Of a stretch of 64,000 nt of DNA, positions 17,286 through 25,720 are shown piece by piece (position 1 is the stretch's first letter; each line of letters begins with the position of its first letter). Source of the stretch: Octadecabacter sp. Lineage in GTDB: Bacteria > Pseudomonadota > Alphaproteobacteria > Rhodobacterales > Rhodobacteraceae. Below the pieces are notes generated by a model, which was not told where the DNA came from, searched no databases, and was given only the letters and a program-made list of their open reading frames with translations. Made by a program: the position numbers and the translations under genes. Where the stretch lies: the NCBI GenBank assembly GCA_028825445.1, contig JAPKAD010000012.1:1-64000 (forward strand), given 5' to 3'.

Positions 17286-17301
17286 TTTTCCAGTTGGTCA
17301 A
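17286..17301. promoter_or_regulatory. RutR-type operator
   Basis: TTTTCCAGTTGGTCAA matches the E. coli RutR consensus TTGACCANNTGGTCAA at 12 of 14 fixed positions. It lies between the divergent RutR-like gene and the amidohydrolase gene, 30 bases before the chosen ATG of the latter. A RutR homologue is encoded next to it, which makes the assignment likely. Confidence 0.6.
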
Positions 17302-17331
17302 ATTGTTGCACCAACTGCTAGGAGATCTACG

Positions 17332-18582
17332 ATGCCATTTATAGGCGAGAATTTAAAAGTGAATGGCGCTCGACTGTGGGATAGCCTGATGGAAATGGCC
17401 AAGATAGGGCCTGGTGTGGCAGGTGGAAACAATCGTCAGACCGTCACAGATGAAGACAGCGAAGGCCGGCATTTGTTTAAACATTGGTGCGAAGCTGCAG
17501 GCTGCACGATGGGCCTTGATACGATGGGCAATATGTTTGCGACCCGTGCGGGCACTAATCCAGACGCATTGCCAGTTTATGTCGGTTCCCATTTGGACAC
17601 GCAGCCAACAGGTGGTAAGTATGATGGTGTGTTAGGAGTTCTATCAGGGTTGGAAATCATCCGCACGATGAACGACCTCGACATCAAAACAAAACACCCA
17701 GTTGTTGTGACAAACTGGACCAACGAAGAAGGCACGCGCTACGCGCCGGCGATGTTGTCATCTGGTGTTTTTGCAGGGCTCCATACCCAAGAGTGGGCAT
17801 ATGATCGGGTTGATGCGGACGGCAAAACATTTGGCAATGAGTTGAAACGTATCGGTTGGCAAGGCAGCGAGGTTGTAGGCGCCCGCAAGATGCACGCGTT
17901 CTTCGAATTGCACATTGAGCAGGGCCCAATCCTTGAAGCCGAAGGCAAAGATATTGGCATAGTAACCCATGGCCAAGGCCTGTCATGGACCCAAATTACG
18001 ATCACCGGCAGTGATGCCCACACCGGATCAACACCAATGCCCATGCGCAAAAATGCGGGGCTGGCGATGGCGCGAATATTGGACAAAGTAGATGAGATTG
18101 CACTATCGCACGCCCCCCACGCAGTCGGAGCGGCAGGGCACATCGATGTCTTTCCAAATTCACGAAACGTAATTCCTGGAAAAGTTATTTTCACAGTCGA
18201 CTTCAGATCTCCAAACTTGGACGTCATCACAGACATGGAAGCGCGTTTGCGCATTGATGCTCAAAAAATTGTAGACACTATGGGCTTGAAGATTGAGTTT
18301 GAAAAGGTTGGTGGGTTCGATCCAGTGACATTTGACGAGGGCTGTGTAAGCGCCGTGCGCAAAGCCGCAAAAAGCCTTGGCTATAGTCACATGAACCTGA
18401 TTTCTGGTGCTGGCCATGATGCCTGCTGGATCAATCGCATCGCACCAACAGCGATGGTGATGTGTCCATGTGTGGGTGGATTATCACATAACGAAGCCGA
18501 GGAAATCTCACCAGAATGGGCGACAGCAGGCACCGATGTGTTGATGCACGCAGTTCTTGAAACAGCGCAGATTGTATCCTGA
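17332..18582 (+). CDS. pydC: M20-family amidohydrolase: beta-ureidopropionase / N-carbamoylase
   Basis: Zinc-dependent hydrolase of the M20/AllC-HyuC type, 416 residues, which removes the carbamoyl group from N-carbamoyl-beta-alanine (or a related N-carbamoyl amino acid), giving the amino acid, NH3 and CO2. Metal-ligand blocks are visible: GSHLDTQPTGGKYDG, TNEEGTRYAPAMLSSG and HIEQGPIL, and SGAGHDA near the C-terminus. The frame is open from 17254, but ATG 17332 is chosen because AGGAGATCT lies in front and because the extra 26 residues fall over the promoter/operator. It is followed after 65 bases by hydA, and together with preTA completes the three-step reductive pathway. It could also act on N-carbamoyl-L-amino acids; sequence alone does not separate these. 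Confidence 0.85.
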   Translation: MPFIGENLKVNGARLWDSLMEMAKIGPGVAGGNNRQTVTDEDSEGRHLFKHWCEAAGCTMGLDTMGNMFATRAGTNPDALPVYVGSHLDTQPTGGKYDGVLGVLSGLEIIRTMNDLDIKTKHPVVVTNWTNEEGTRYAPAMLSSGVFAGLHTQEWAYDRVDADGKTFGNELKRIGWQGSEVVGARKMHAFFELHIEQGPILEAEGKDIGIVTHGQGLSWTQITITGSDAHTGSTPMPMRKNAGLAMARILDKVDEIALSHAPHAVGAAGHIDVFPNSRNVIPGKVIFTVDFRSPNLDVITDMEARLRIDAQKIVDTMGLKIEFEKVGGFDPVTFDEGCVSAVRKAAKSLGYSHMNLISGAGHDACWINRIAPTAMVMCPCVGGLSHNEAEEISPEWATAGTDVLMHAVLETAQIVS

Positions 18583-18601
18583 CGCAACATGGGGCCAGCC
18601 C

Positions 18602-18623
18602 CCAAACCTCCACCGTTTGGTGG
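18602..18623 (+). other. Small hairpin between pydC and hydA
   Basis: CCAAAC (18602-18607) can pair with GTTTGG (18615-18620), or CCACC with GGTGG around GTTT. No T run follows, so this is more likely an RNA-processing or stability hairpin than a terminator. Confidence 0.25.
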
Positions 18624-18647
18624 TCACTATGAATAAAGGAACGAAGG

Positions 18648-20102
18648 TTGAAAACAGTCATCAGAAATGGAACGATAGTCACAGCAGATTTGACCTACAA
18701 GTCTGACGTCATGATCGAAGACGGCGTTATCACCGAAATTGGTCCAAACCTACACGGTGACGATGAGCTCGACGCGACTGGCTGTTACGTAATGCCAGGT
18801 GGGATCGACCCGCATACGCACCTTGAGATGCCATTCATGGGCACATATTCGACCGATGATTTTGAAAGTGGTACACGGGCTGCGCTTGCGGGTGGTACCA
18901 CGATGGTCGTAGATTTTGCCCTGCCCTCACCGGGTCAGGGTCTGCATGACGCGCTACAAATGTGGGATAATAAATCGACACGCGCTAACTGCGATTATTC
19001 ATTCCACATGGCCGTCACATGGTGGGGTGAGCAGGTATTCGATGAGATGGAAACGGTAATCAAGGATCGCGGCATTAACACGTTTAAACACTTCCTCGCC
19101 TATAAAGGCGCGTTAATGGTGAATGACGACGAATTGTATGCATCCTTCAGTCGCCTGTCTGAACTAGGTGGCATCGCAATGGTCCACGCTGAAAATGGCG
19201 ACGTGGTGGCTGAACTACAGGCCAAACTACTGGCAGAGGGCAATACTGGGCCCGAAGCCCACGCCTACTCTCGCCCACCACAAGTCGAGGGCGAGGCGAC
19301 CAACCGGGCGATCATGATCGCAGATATGGCTGGCGTGCCGTTGTATGTAGTGCATACATCTTGTGAGGAATCCCACGAGGCGATCCGACGTGCACGCCAA
19401 CAGGGCAAACGAGTATGGGGGGAGCCGTTGATCCAGCATCTTACGCTGGATGAATCAGAGTATTTTAACAACGACTGGGATCATGCTGCGAGACGTGTCA
19501 TGTCCCCACCATTCCGCAATAAGCAACACCAAGACAGTCTCTGGGCAGGTCTACAAAGTGGAAGCCTTTCGGTTGTTGCGACGGACCACTGCGCGTTTAC
19601 AACTGAACAAAAACGTACGGGATTAAGTGATTTTACAAAAATTCCGAATGGCACTGGTGGCCTTGAAGACAGGATGCCGATGCTGTGGTCCCACGGAGTC
19701 ACCACAGGTCGTTTGACAATGAACGAGTTTGTCGCTGTGACGTCAACAAACATCGCCAAGATTTTGAACTGCTATCCAAAAAAAGGTGCAGTTCTGGTTG
19801 GGGCGGATGCTGACCTTGTAGTTTGGGACCCTAACAAAGAAAAGACGATCACAGCTGACGCACAGCAATCGGCTATTGATTACAATGTGTTTGAAGGCAA
19901 GCACGTCAAAGGACTTCCACGCTTCACACTGACACGCGGCCATGTTGCCGTGCATGACGGTGAAATTCGTACACAAGAAGGTCACGGCAAATTCGTGCGA
20001 CGTGACGGAAATGGCGTCGTGAACAATGCACTATCGTCGTGGAAAGAGCTCACCGCACCGCGTCCTGTGAACCGCACTGGCATTCCGGCGTCAGGAGTTT
20101 GA
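18648..20102 (+). CDS. hydA: Dihydropyrimidinase (D-hydantoinase family)
   Basis: Cyclic amidohydrolase, 484 residues, opening the ring of dihydrouracil or dihydrothymine to the N-carbamoyl-beta-amino acid. The binuclear zinc site is complete: H56 and H58 in GGIDPHTHLE, the carboxylated Lys153 in FLAYKGALMV, the His of VHAENGD (near 180), the His of YVVHTSC and the Asp of ATDHCAF. Length is normal for the family. The start is TTG at 18648 with AAGGAACGAAGG upstream; no ATG gives a better fit to the family N-terminus. It lies second in the operon and is followed two bases later by a small secreted protein, then an ABC importer, suggesting import and breakdown are cotranscribed. Confidence 0.9.
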   Translation: MKTVIRNGTIVTADLTYKSDVMIEDGVITEIGPNLHGDDELDATGCYVMPGGIDPHTHLEMPFMGTYSTDDFESGTRAALAGGTTMVVDFALPSPGQGLHDALQMWDNKSTRANCDYSFHMAVTWWGEQVFDEMETVIKDRGINTFKHFLAYKGALMVNDDELYASFSRLSELGGIAMVHAENGDVVAELQAKLLAEGNTGPEAHAYSRPPQVEGEATNRAIMIADMAGVPLYVVHTSCEESHEAIRRARQQGKRVWGEPLIQHLTLDESEYFNNDWDHAARRVMSPPFRNKQHQDSLWAGLQSGSLSVVATDHCAFTTEQKRTGLSDFTKIPNGTGGLEDRMPMLWSHGVTTGRLTMNEFVAVTSTNIAKILNCYPKKGAVLVGADADLVVWDPNKEKTITADAQQSAIDYNVFEGKHVKGLPRFTLTRGHVAVHDGEIRTQEGHGKFVRRDGNGVVNNALSSWKELTAPRPVNRTGIPASGV

Positions 20103-20104
20103 TT

Positions 20105-20458
20105 TTGAGACTACTCACAACTCTAGCCATGATGGCATTGCCTCTCCACGCTCAGGCTCAAAAAGGATGGGGAGTTTGCGCGCGGATTGCTGGCAGCTGC
20201 AATCGGGTCGCTGGCAAATTTGCAAACACAAATTTAACTTCTATCCTTTGGCCAAACCGAACTGAACTAAGGGAAAGTATCTGCCCAATCGTGAATTTTA
20301 ATGACGACCTAAATGTGAGGAATATTATTCAAAGAAAATGTACACGCGAAGACAAAATTTGTGCACAGTCGTATAGAATGCCTCCTACGGGCAGAGACAA
20401 TTATACAATCTGGCATTCCGATAGCTACCATGTAACAACTAAATTGCGGTCATTTTAA
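20105..20458 (+). CDS. Small secreted protein with five cysteines, unknown function
   Basis: A 117-residue protein with a clear signal peptide (residues 1 to about 18, ending ALPLHAQAQ). The mature part of about 98 residues has five cysteines, a basic middle, and no family I recognise. The frame is open further upstream, inside hydA, but TTG at 20105 is chosen: AGGAG from the end of hydA lies about nine bases before it and the signal peptide begins exactly there. It starts two bases after hydA and overlaps the ABC ATPase start by one base (TAATG), so it is translationally locked into the operon. A periplasmic partner of the importer is possible; this is inference from position only. Confidence 0.6.
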   Translation: MRLLTTLAMMALPLHAQAQKGWGVCARIAGSCNRVAGKFANTNLTSILWPNRTELRESICPIVNFNDDLNVRNIIQRKCTREDKICAQSYRMPPTGRDNYTIWHSDSYHVTTKLRSF

Positions 20459-21240
20459 TGAACGAAACTCCAGTCATTACAGCCAAAAATCTTGACCTAA
20501 CGTTTGAAACAAACGACGGTCCAGTGCATGCTCTTAAGGACGTAAGCCTTAATATCAACAAAGGCGAATTTATCAGCTTCATCGGACCATCTGGCTGTGG
20601 CAAGACGACATTTTTGCGCTGTATCGCGGGACTTGAAACGCCAACAGCTGGTGAAATTTCCGTCAATGGAATGTCTCCAGATGAAGCACGCCGCTCACGT
20701 GCTTATGGTTATGTGTTTCAAGCGGCGGGGCTTTATCCATGGCGCACGATTGGCGGCAATATCAGGCTCCCATTGGAAATCATGGGGTTCAGTAAAGCCG
20801 AACAACATGAACGCGTTAACCGCGTTATGGACCTTGTCGACCTTGGTGGGTTCGAAAAGCGTTTTCCATGGCAGTTATCAGGTGGCATGCAACAACGCGC
20901 GTCGATTGCACGCGCATTGGCGTTTGATGCAGATATTTTATTGATGGATGAACCGTTCGGTGCGCTAGATGAAATTGTGCGCGATCACCTAAACGAACAG
21001 TTACTAAAGCTCTGGGCGCGAACAGAAAAGACAATTGGCTTTGTAACCCACTCCATCCCGGAAGCCGTGTATCTGTCTACCAAGATTGTCGTTATGTCAC
21101 CGCGGCCTGGTCGGATCACAGATGTGATCAACAGCCCACTGCCGAAAGATCGTCCGTTAGATATCCGCGACAGTCCAGAATTCATCAAGATCGCGCACCG
21201 CGTCCGTGACGGCTTACGTGCGGGACACGTGGATGATTAA
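20458..21240 (+). CDS. ABC transporter ATP-binding protein (pyrimidine-type importer)
   Basis: Cytoplasmic ATPase of an NMT1/SsuB/TauB-type importer, 260 residues. Walker A is GPSGCGKTT (about 42-50), the signature LSGGMQQRASIARAL is near 139-153, and Walker B is ILLMDEPFGALDE. The H-loop is in FVTHSIPEAVYLS, followed by the family-typical MSPRPGRI. The start overlaps the stop of the preceding secreted-protein gene by one base. It is followed by two permease genes and a THI5-like binding protein. In the hydA operon the likely cargo is a pyrimidine base, dihydropyrimidine or hydantoin; thiamine-precursor pyrimidine is an alternative since ThiXYZ systems have the same architecture. Confidence 0.85.
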   Translation: MNETPVITAKNLDLTFETNDGPVHALKDVSLNINKGEFISFIGPSGCGKTTFLRCIAGLETPTAGEISVNGMSPDEARRSRAYGYVFQAAGLYPWRTIGGNIRLPLEIMGFSKAEQHERVNRVMDLVDLGGFEKRFPWQLSGGMQQRASIARALAFDADILLMDEPFGALDEIVRDHLNEQLLKLWARTEKTIGFVTHSIPEAVYLSTKIVVMSPRPGRITDVINSPLPKDRPLDIRDSPEFIKIAHRVRDGLRAGHVDD

Positions 21241-21243
21241 ATT

Positions 21244-22173
21244 ATGAATATAAAAGGCATTATTCCAGCGTTGGTGGTTGTGGTGATAATTTTTGTCATT
21301 TGGACAGCAGCAGTTATCCCAATGAACGCACATTTGACCGCAGATCAGGCGCAACGGGACGGATTTATTATGACACCAGAAGCTCCGCGTGACCGCCAAG
21401 AGTTCTTGGGATTGACCTTGGCAATCAAGAACCCTGAGATCATCACGATGACCTACACCCTAGTGCGTCCACGCCTACCGTCACCGCATCAAGTCGCTAT
21501 TGAGATGTATGAAACGATCTTTACCAAGGCGCCAACATCACGTCGATCACTAGTATATCACGCATGGGTTACACTATCGGCAACACTGCTTGGGTTCGTG
21601 ATTGGCACAACGCTGGGTATCCTGTTGGCTGTGGGAATTGTTTACAACAGAACGATGGATAAATCGGTGATGCCATGGGCGATTACGTCCCAAACCATTC
21701 CTATTCTGGCCCTGGCTCCGATGATTATCGTCATTCTGGGTGCGATTGGAATTCAGGGGCTTTTGCCCAAATCAATAATTTCCGCTTACCTGAGTTTTTT
21801 CCCTGTCGTCGTCGGCATGGTAAAAGGATTGCGCAGCCCTGATGGAATGCAGTTGGATCTGCTGCGCACTTATAGTGCCAATGCAAATCAGGGTTTTTGG
21901 AAACTCCGCTTACCAGCATCCATGCCATATCTGTTCGCGTCATTAAAAATTGGAATTTCTGCCGCTTTGGTTGGCGCTATTGTCGGTGAATTGCCAACCG
22001 GTGCGCGGGCTGGTTTTGGCGCACGTATGCTAGTTGGTGACCAATATGGTCAACCCATGGTAACTTGGGCAGCACTATTCGGGGCGGCGATAACCGCGGC
22101 TTTGTTGGTCGCTATCCTTAGCTTTATCGAACGACGCACATTGGCGCGCATGGGTATGGGGGCAACCGCGTGA
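21244..22173 (+). CDS. ABC transporter permease, first of a pair
   Basis: Membrane subunit of the importer, 309 residues. A first helix (residues 4-25) is followed by about 70 hydrophilic residues before the permease core, whose helices start near 100. The cytoplasmic coupling loop carries the EAA-like motif ending LLRTYSANANQGFWKLRLPASMPYLF. The pre-core region (residues 30-95) is longer than in SsuC/TauC and would lie outside the membrane. It starts three bases after the ATPase gene and overlaps the next permease by a few bases. Two different permeases in one operon imply a heterodimeric channel, as in RibXY or ThiX-type systems. Confidence 0.82.
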   Translation: MNIKGIIPALVVVVIIFVIWTAAVIPMNAHLTADQAQRDGFIMTPEAPRDRQEFLGLTLAIKNPEIITMTYTLVRPRLPSPHQVAIEMYETIFTKAPTSRRSLVYHAWVTLSATLLGFVIGTTLGILLAVGIVYNRTMDKSVMPWAITSQTIPILALAPMIIVILGAIGIQGLLPKSIISAYLSFFPVVVGMVKGLRSPDGMQLDLLRTYSANANQGFWKLRLPASMPYLFASLKIGISAALVGAIVGELPTGARAGFGARMLVGDQYGQPMVTWAALFGAAITAALLVAILSFIERRTLARMGMGATA

Positions 22174-23018
22174 TGGCGCTTATTATTGCACTTTCAATAT
22201 GGGCCACTGGATGGTGGATTAATGCGCAGCTTGCAAATGGACCACAGTCTGATAGCAGAACGATCAGCCTCATTATTCCGATCATTTTTGGCGCAACGAT
22301 TATTGCGATTTGGCAAGTACTTGTGACAATGCTTGGCATTAGTCCTATTATTCTCCCACCGCCATCCTCTATCGCCGTACGGTTTGCCAATGAAATTCCA
22401 ATACTTTGGGCGGACTTTGAACAGACCATCTTAAAAGGGGCGATGACCGGTTATGTCGTTGGAATGATTGCAGCGTTTGCTGTCGCATTACTAGCAGATC
22501 GCAGCGAATTTCTTACCAAAGGTATATTGCCAGTCGGTGCGTTTATGGCAGCTTTACCAATTGTCGGCACAGCCCCAATATTTGTTAAATGGCTTGGAAG
22601 CGATTGGCAGTCCAAAGCCGCCGTGGTTGGTGTGATGGTGTTCTTTCCGATCCTTGTGAATACCGTCGCCGGGTTGAAAGTTTCCAGCATGATGCAGCGT
22701 GATTTAATGCGTACCTATGGAGCGGGCTATTGGCCCACTTTGCTCAAATTGCGCCTGCCTGCTGCGTTGCCTTTTATGTTTAACGGCCTAAAAATTGCGA
22801 CTACACTTGCACTTATTGGTGCGATTGTTGCTGAATTTTTTGGCTCCCCAACCGTAGGTATGGGATTTCGGATATCAACATCAGTCGGGCAGCTTGCACT
22901 TGATATGGTTTGGGCCGAAATTGTTGTTGCTGCCCTTGCGGGCTCAGCATTTTACGGGATTATTGCCACTATAGAAAAACGGATGACGTTTTGGCATCCC
23001 TCACAACGCGAAAAATGA
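22170..23018 (+). CDS. ABC transporter permease, second of a pair
   Basis: Second membrane subunit, 282 residues (280 if ATG 22173 is used rather than GTG 22170). Helices cover most of the chain; the coupling loop reads MQRDLMRTYGAGYWPTLLKLRLPAALPFMF, parallel to that of the first permease, which shows that the two are paralogues. It overlaps the upstream gene in a TGATG arrangement. The short first helix plus the linker PPPSSIAVRF match the SsuC/TauC family more closely than the first permease does. Together they should form the translocation pore for the periplasmic THI5-like receptor encoded next. Confidence 0.82.
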   Translation: MMALIIALSIWATGWWINAQLANGPQSDSRTISLIIPIIFGATIIAIWQVLVTMLGISPIILPPPSSIAVRFANEIPILWADFEQTILKGAMTGYVVGMIAAFAVALLADRSEFLTKGILPVGAFMAALPIVGTAPIFVKWLGSDWQSKAAVVGVMVFFPILVNTVAGLKVSSMMQRDLMRTYGAGYWPTLLKLRLPAALPFMFNGLKIATTLALIGAIVAEFFGSPTVGMGFRISTSVGQLALDMVWAEIVVAALAGSAFYGIIATIEKRMTFWHPSQREK

Positions 23019-23073
23019 ACAATAAGACTTCGGCGCAACCGGAGCGACACGCAACCTGACACTGGAGGTCAAC

Positions 23074-24069
23074 ATGAAGACAACAATGACAATCGCAGCA
23101 TTCGCTGCTTCACTTGGTACAACTGCATTCGCAGACGGCCACACCAACAATGTATCATTGCAATTGCAGTGGGTCACACAGGCCCAGTTTGCCGGCTATT
23201 ATGTAGCACTTGATCAAGGATTTTACGATGACGAAAATCTAAACGTCACCATCCTGCCAGGTGGTCCAGATATTGCACCGCCACAGGTTTTGGCAGGCGG
23301 TGGCGCTGACATCATGCTCAACTGGATGCCTTCCGCTTTGGCAGCACGTGAAAAGGGTTTGCCAGTCGTAAACATCGCTCAGCCGTTTACAAGTTCCGGC
23401 TTAATGCTGACATGCTGGAAAGACACCGGAATTAAAACTGTTGAAGATTTCCGAGGCAAAACAATTGGTGTCTGGTTCTTTGGCAACGAATATCCGTTTC
23501 TAAGCTGGATGAGCCAAGTTGGTATTGGTACTGATGGCGGCGATGATGGCGTCACTGTTCTTAAGCAAGGCTTTAACGTTGATCCGTTGCTGAACCGCGA
23601 GGCTGACTGCATATCAACGATGACCTACAACGAATACGGTCAGGTTCTGGATGCAGGTGTGAACCCTGATGAACTGATTACCTTTAAATATGAAGACCAA
23701 GGTGTTGCCACACTCGAAGATGGTATTTGGGCGCTGGAAGACAACCTGGATGATCCAGTTTTTGTCGACAAAATGGTTCGTTTCGTGCGCGCTTCCATGG
23801 CAGGCTGGCGCTACGCCGAAGATAATGTGGCAGAAGCTGCAGCGATCATTATTGAATACGATGAGACTGGTGCCCAATCGGAAGCTGCACAAGTCCGTAT
23901 GATGGGTGAGATTGCCAAACTGACCAACGGTAGCACTGGTGCACTGGACATCGAAGCTTATGAGCTCACAGTTGCAACGTTGCTGGCTGGCGGATCTGAT
24001 CCAGTAATTTCGACGACTCCTACAGGAGCCTATACCACGATCATTACAGATGCCGCGTTGATGGAATAA
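23074..24069 (+). CDS. ABC transporter substrate-binding protein, NMT1/THI5-like
   Basis: Periplasmic receptor, 331 residues, with a signal peptide ending ATTAFADG near residue 22. It has the NMT1/THI5 fold signs: LQLQWVTQAQFAGYYVALDQGFY at the start of the mature protein, GGADIMLNWMPSALAAREKG, then GKTIGVWFFGNEYPF. This family binds hydroxymethylpyrimidine, riboflavin or other small ring compounds. Strong SD GGAGG lies before the ATG, and the gene is last in the operon, just before a strong terminator. Its position after dihydropyrimidinase genes favours a pyrimidine-related ligand, which sequence alone does not prove. Confidence 0.85.
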   Translation: MKTTMTIAAFAASLGTTAFADGHTNNVSLQLQWVTQAQFAGYYVALDQGFYDDENLNVTILPGGPDIAPPQVLAGGGADIMLNWMPSALAAREKGLPVVNIAQPFTSSGLMLTCWKDTGIKTVEDFRGKTIGVWFFGNEYPFLSWMSQVGIGTDGGDDGVTVLKQGFNVDPLLNREADCISTMTYNEYGQVLDAGVNPDELITFKYEDQGVATLEDGIWALEDNLDDPVFVDKMVRFVRASMAGWRYAEDNVAEAAAIIIEYDETGAQSEAAQVRMMGEIAKLTNGSTGALDIEAYELTVATLLAGGSDPVISTTPTGAYTTIITDAALME

Positions 24070-24090
24070 ATCTAGTATAAAACACATAAA

Positions 24091-24124
24091 AGGACCGGAG
24101 CAGCATTACTCCGGTCCTTTTTTT
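24091..24124 (+). terminator. Strong rho-independent terminator
   Basis: AGGACCGGAG (24091-24100) pairs perfectly with CTCCGGTCCT (24109-24118) around an 8-base loop and is followed by seven T. It closes the pyrimidine operon. Confidence 0.92.
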
Positions 24125-24186
24125 GTCTAAGAGCTATGTTCAAAAGATACCCGTTCGGACTTCATCCAAAAAGGTGCTAAGCTGGG

Positions 24187-25719
24187 TTAGCCTTTGCCCT
24201 TCCATGGTACCAAAGACCGTTCAGCCCAGCGCATCAGCATGTCAATTCCAAAGCCAACCAGCCCAATTATTATCACACCAAGAAGAATGATGTCTGTGTT
24301 CTGGAACTTGGACGCTGTGGTGATCATCTTACCGATGCCTTCTTCGGCGGCTACAAGTTCAGCGGCAACAACCGTGCCCCAGCAAACACCCATCGCAACT
24401 CGCGCACCGGTGAAGATTTCAGGCAGAGAGTTTGGAATAATCACATGGCGCAAAATTTGCCAGCGCGACGCACCCAGCGAATAAGCAGCATGAACTTTAG
24501 TAATTCGCACACCCGATACGCCTGAACGCGCAGCAATTGCCATAATCCAAAGTGCGGCAAGAAAAAGCAGGAATATTTTGCCAACTTCACCGATACCGAA
24601 CCAAATAATAACTAGTGGGATCAAAGCTAATGGCGGCACGGGACGCATAAACTCCACAATTGGATCGAACCAGCCACGGAACCAGTTGGACAACCCCATG
24701 GCGTAACCAAGCGGAATTCCAACTGCTGCACCCAATATAAAGCCAACGATGACACGGAACAGTGAAAACCCAAGGTGAACGGTTAAATAAACGTTCTGGT
24801 AGCCATATTTTGCGATTTCAATAAAGCGATTCCAAACCACTTCAGGGGCAGGCAGATACAGCGGTTGCATTTGCCAACCTTGATCGGGCACTACGTTTAT
24901 CGATCCACGGTCGGTGATCGTTACGCGCGCAAAATCTAAATTGAACGTTGGCGTAGCTTGGCGTACCTCATCATTGCCAAAATCGTAGTCGAATTCCTCA
25001 CCGTTGATCGCCACGATGCGTGCACCGTCGGCACGCCGCTTGACATCATCGTTGCCGTCCCAAACAATTATATCACTTAGGTAAACTCCAATTTCAGCAC
25101 CATCGTTTCTGGCCAACCCATTGCCTTCGTCAAACACCATATCGCTCGGCATTGCGTCTGCCGCAATTACCCGAATAAACACTTCGGCTTGGTCACGATT
25201 TCCATCACCATCATCAAGCGTGTAAGTAAAGCTACTTTCACCCACGTAGGGCGCAGGTAAATGTAGAAAGCCAGGGATAAGGGCTGAGCCTGTAAAACTT
25301 CCCCAAATTATGAAAATCAAAATTATAGACAGGACAGACGCAGGAAAATCAGACCGCACCGCACTTTCATCTCCAAACGTAACTGTTTTGAGAGACGCAA
25401 AGTCACGTGTTGGCGTCAGGCGCGTTTTGATCGCACGGTAGATGAACATGCTTGCCAAAATGACTAATACATATATCGCCAGAGACGGCAGCGCGCTTGC
25501 CGCACTTGCCGCAACTGTTTTGGTTTCAGTCCATAGTTCGGCACCCAAGGTGGAAAACTGATAACTGAAAGTTTCCCAACCCGTAGCCGGCACACATCCG
25601 TCAGGTGGCGTGAACGTATCACCGGCGATTTCGCCTTCTGGCAGATTGACTGCACGCAATTGCGTGACGATTTCACCCAGACGTTCACGAGTACAAAGGA
25701 GATTTATGGAACTATTCAT
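24187..25719 (-). CDS. tauC: TauC-like ABC permease with an inserted extracytoplasmic domain
   Basis: Membrane subunit of a taurine-type ABC importer, 510 residues, against about 275 for ordinary TauC. Residues 1-77 are hydrophilic, 78-97 and 128-150 are helices, 158-286 is a hydrophilic segment, and 311-510 is a normal permease core with the coupling loop AAYSLGASRWQILRHVIIP. The extra segment begins ESSFTYTLDDGDGNRDQAEV, which resembles cadherin-like or Ig-like beta-sandwich repeats. It is flanked by a repeated hinge, LHLPAP (152-157) and LYLPAP (287-292); the second copy is the one expected just before the core. If residues 128-150 match the first TauC helix, the insert and the N-terminus lie in the periplasm. 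The gene starts one base after tauB. The frame is open throughout, so it is not a pseudogene. Confidence 0.8.
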   Translation of the reverse strand: MNSSINLLCTRERLGEIVTQLRAVNLPEGEIAGDTFTPPDGCVPATGWETFSYQFSTLGAELWTETKTVAASAASALPSLAIYVLVILASMFIYRAIKTRLTPTRDFASLKTVTFGDESAVRSDFPASVLSIILIFIIWGSFTGSALIPGFLHLPAPYVGESSFTYTLDDGDGNRDQAEVFIRVIAADAMPSDMVFDEGNGLARNDGAEIGVYLSDIIVWDGNDDVKRRADGARIVAINGEEFDYDFGNDEVRQATPTFNLDFARVTITDRGSINVVPDQGWQMQPLYLPAPEVVWNRFIEIAKYGYQNVYLTVHLGFSLFRVIVGFILGAAVGIPLGYAMGLSNWFRGWFDPIVEFMRPVPPLALIPLVIIWFGIGEVGKIFLLFLAALWIMAIAARSGVSGVRITKVHAAYSLGASRWQILRHVIIPNSLPEIFTGARVAMGVCWGTVVAAELVAAEEGIGKMITTASKFQNTDIILLGVIIIGLVGFGIDMLMRWAERSLVPWKGKG

Positions 25720-25720
25720 T

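Noticed and set aside
23019-23073. TPP riboswitch for the THI5-like receptor
   Set aside because: The gap is too short and lacks the conserved TPP aptamer core.
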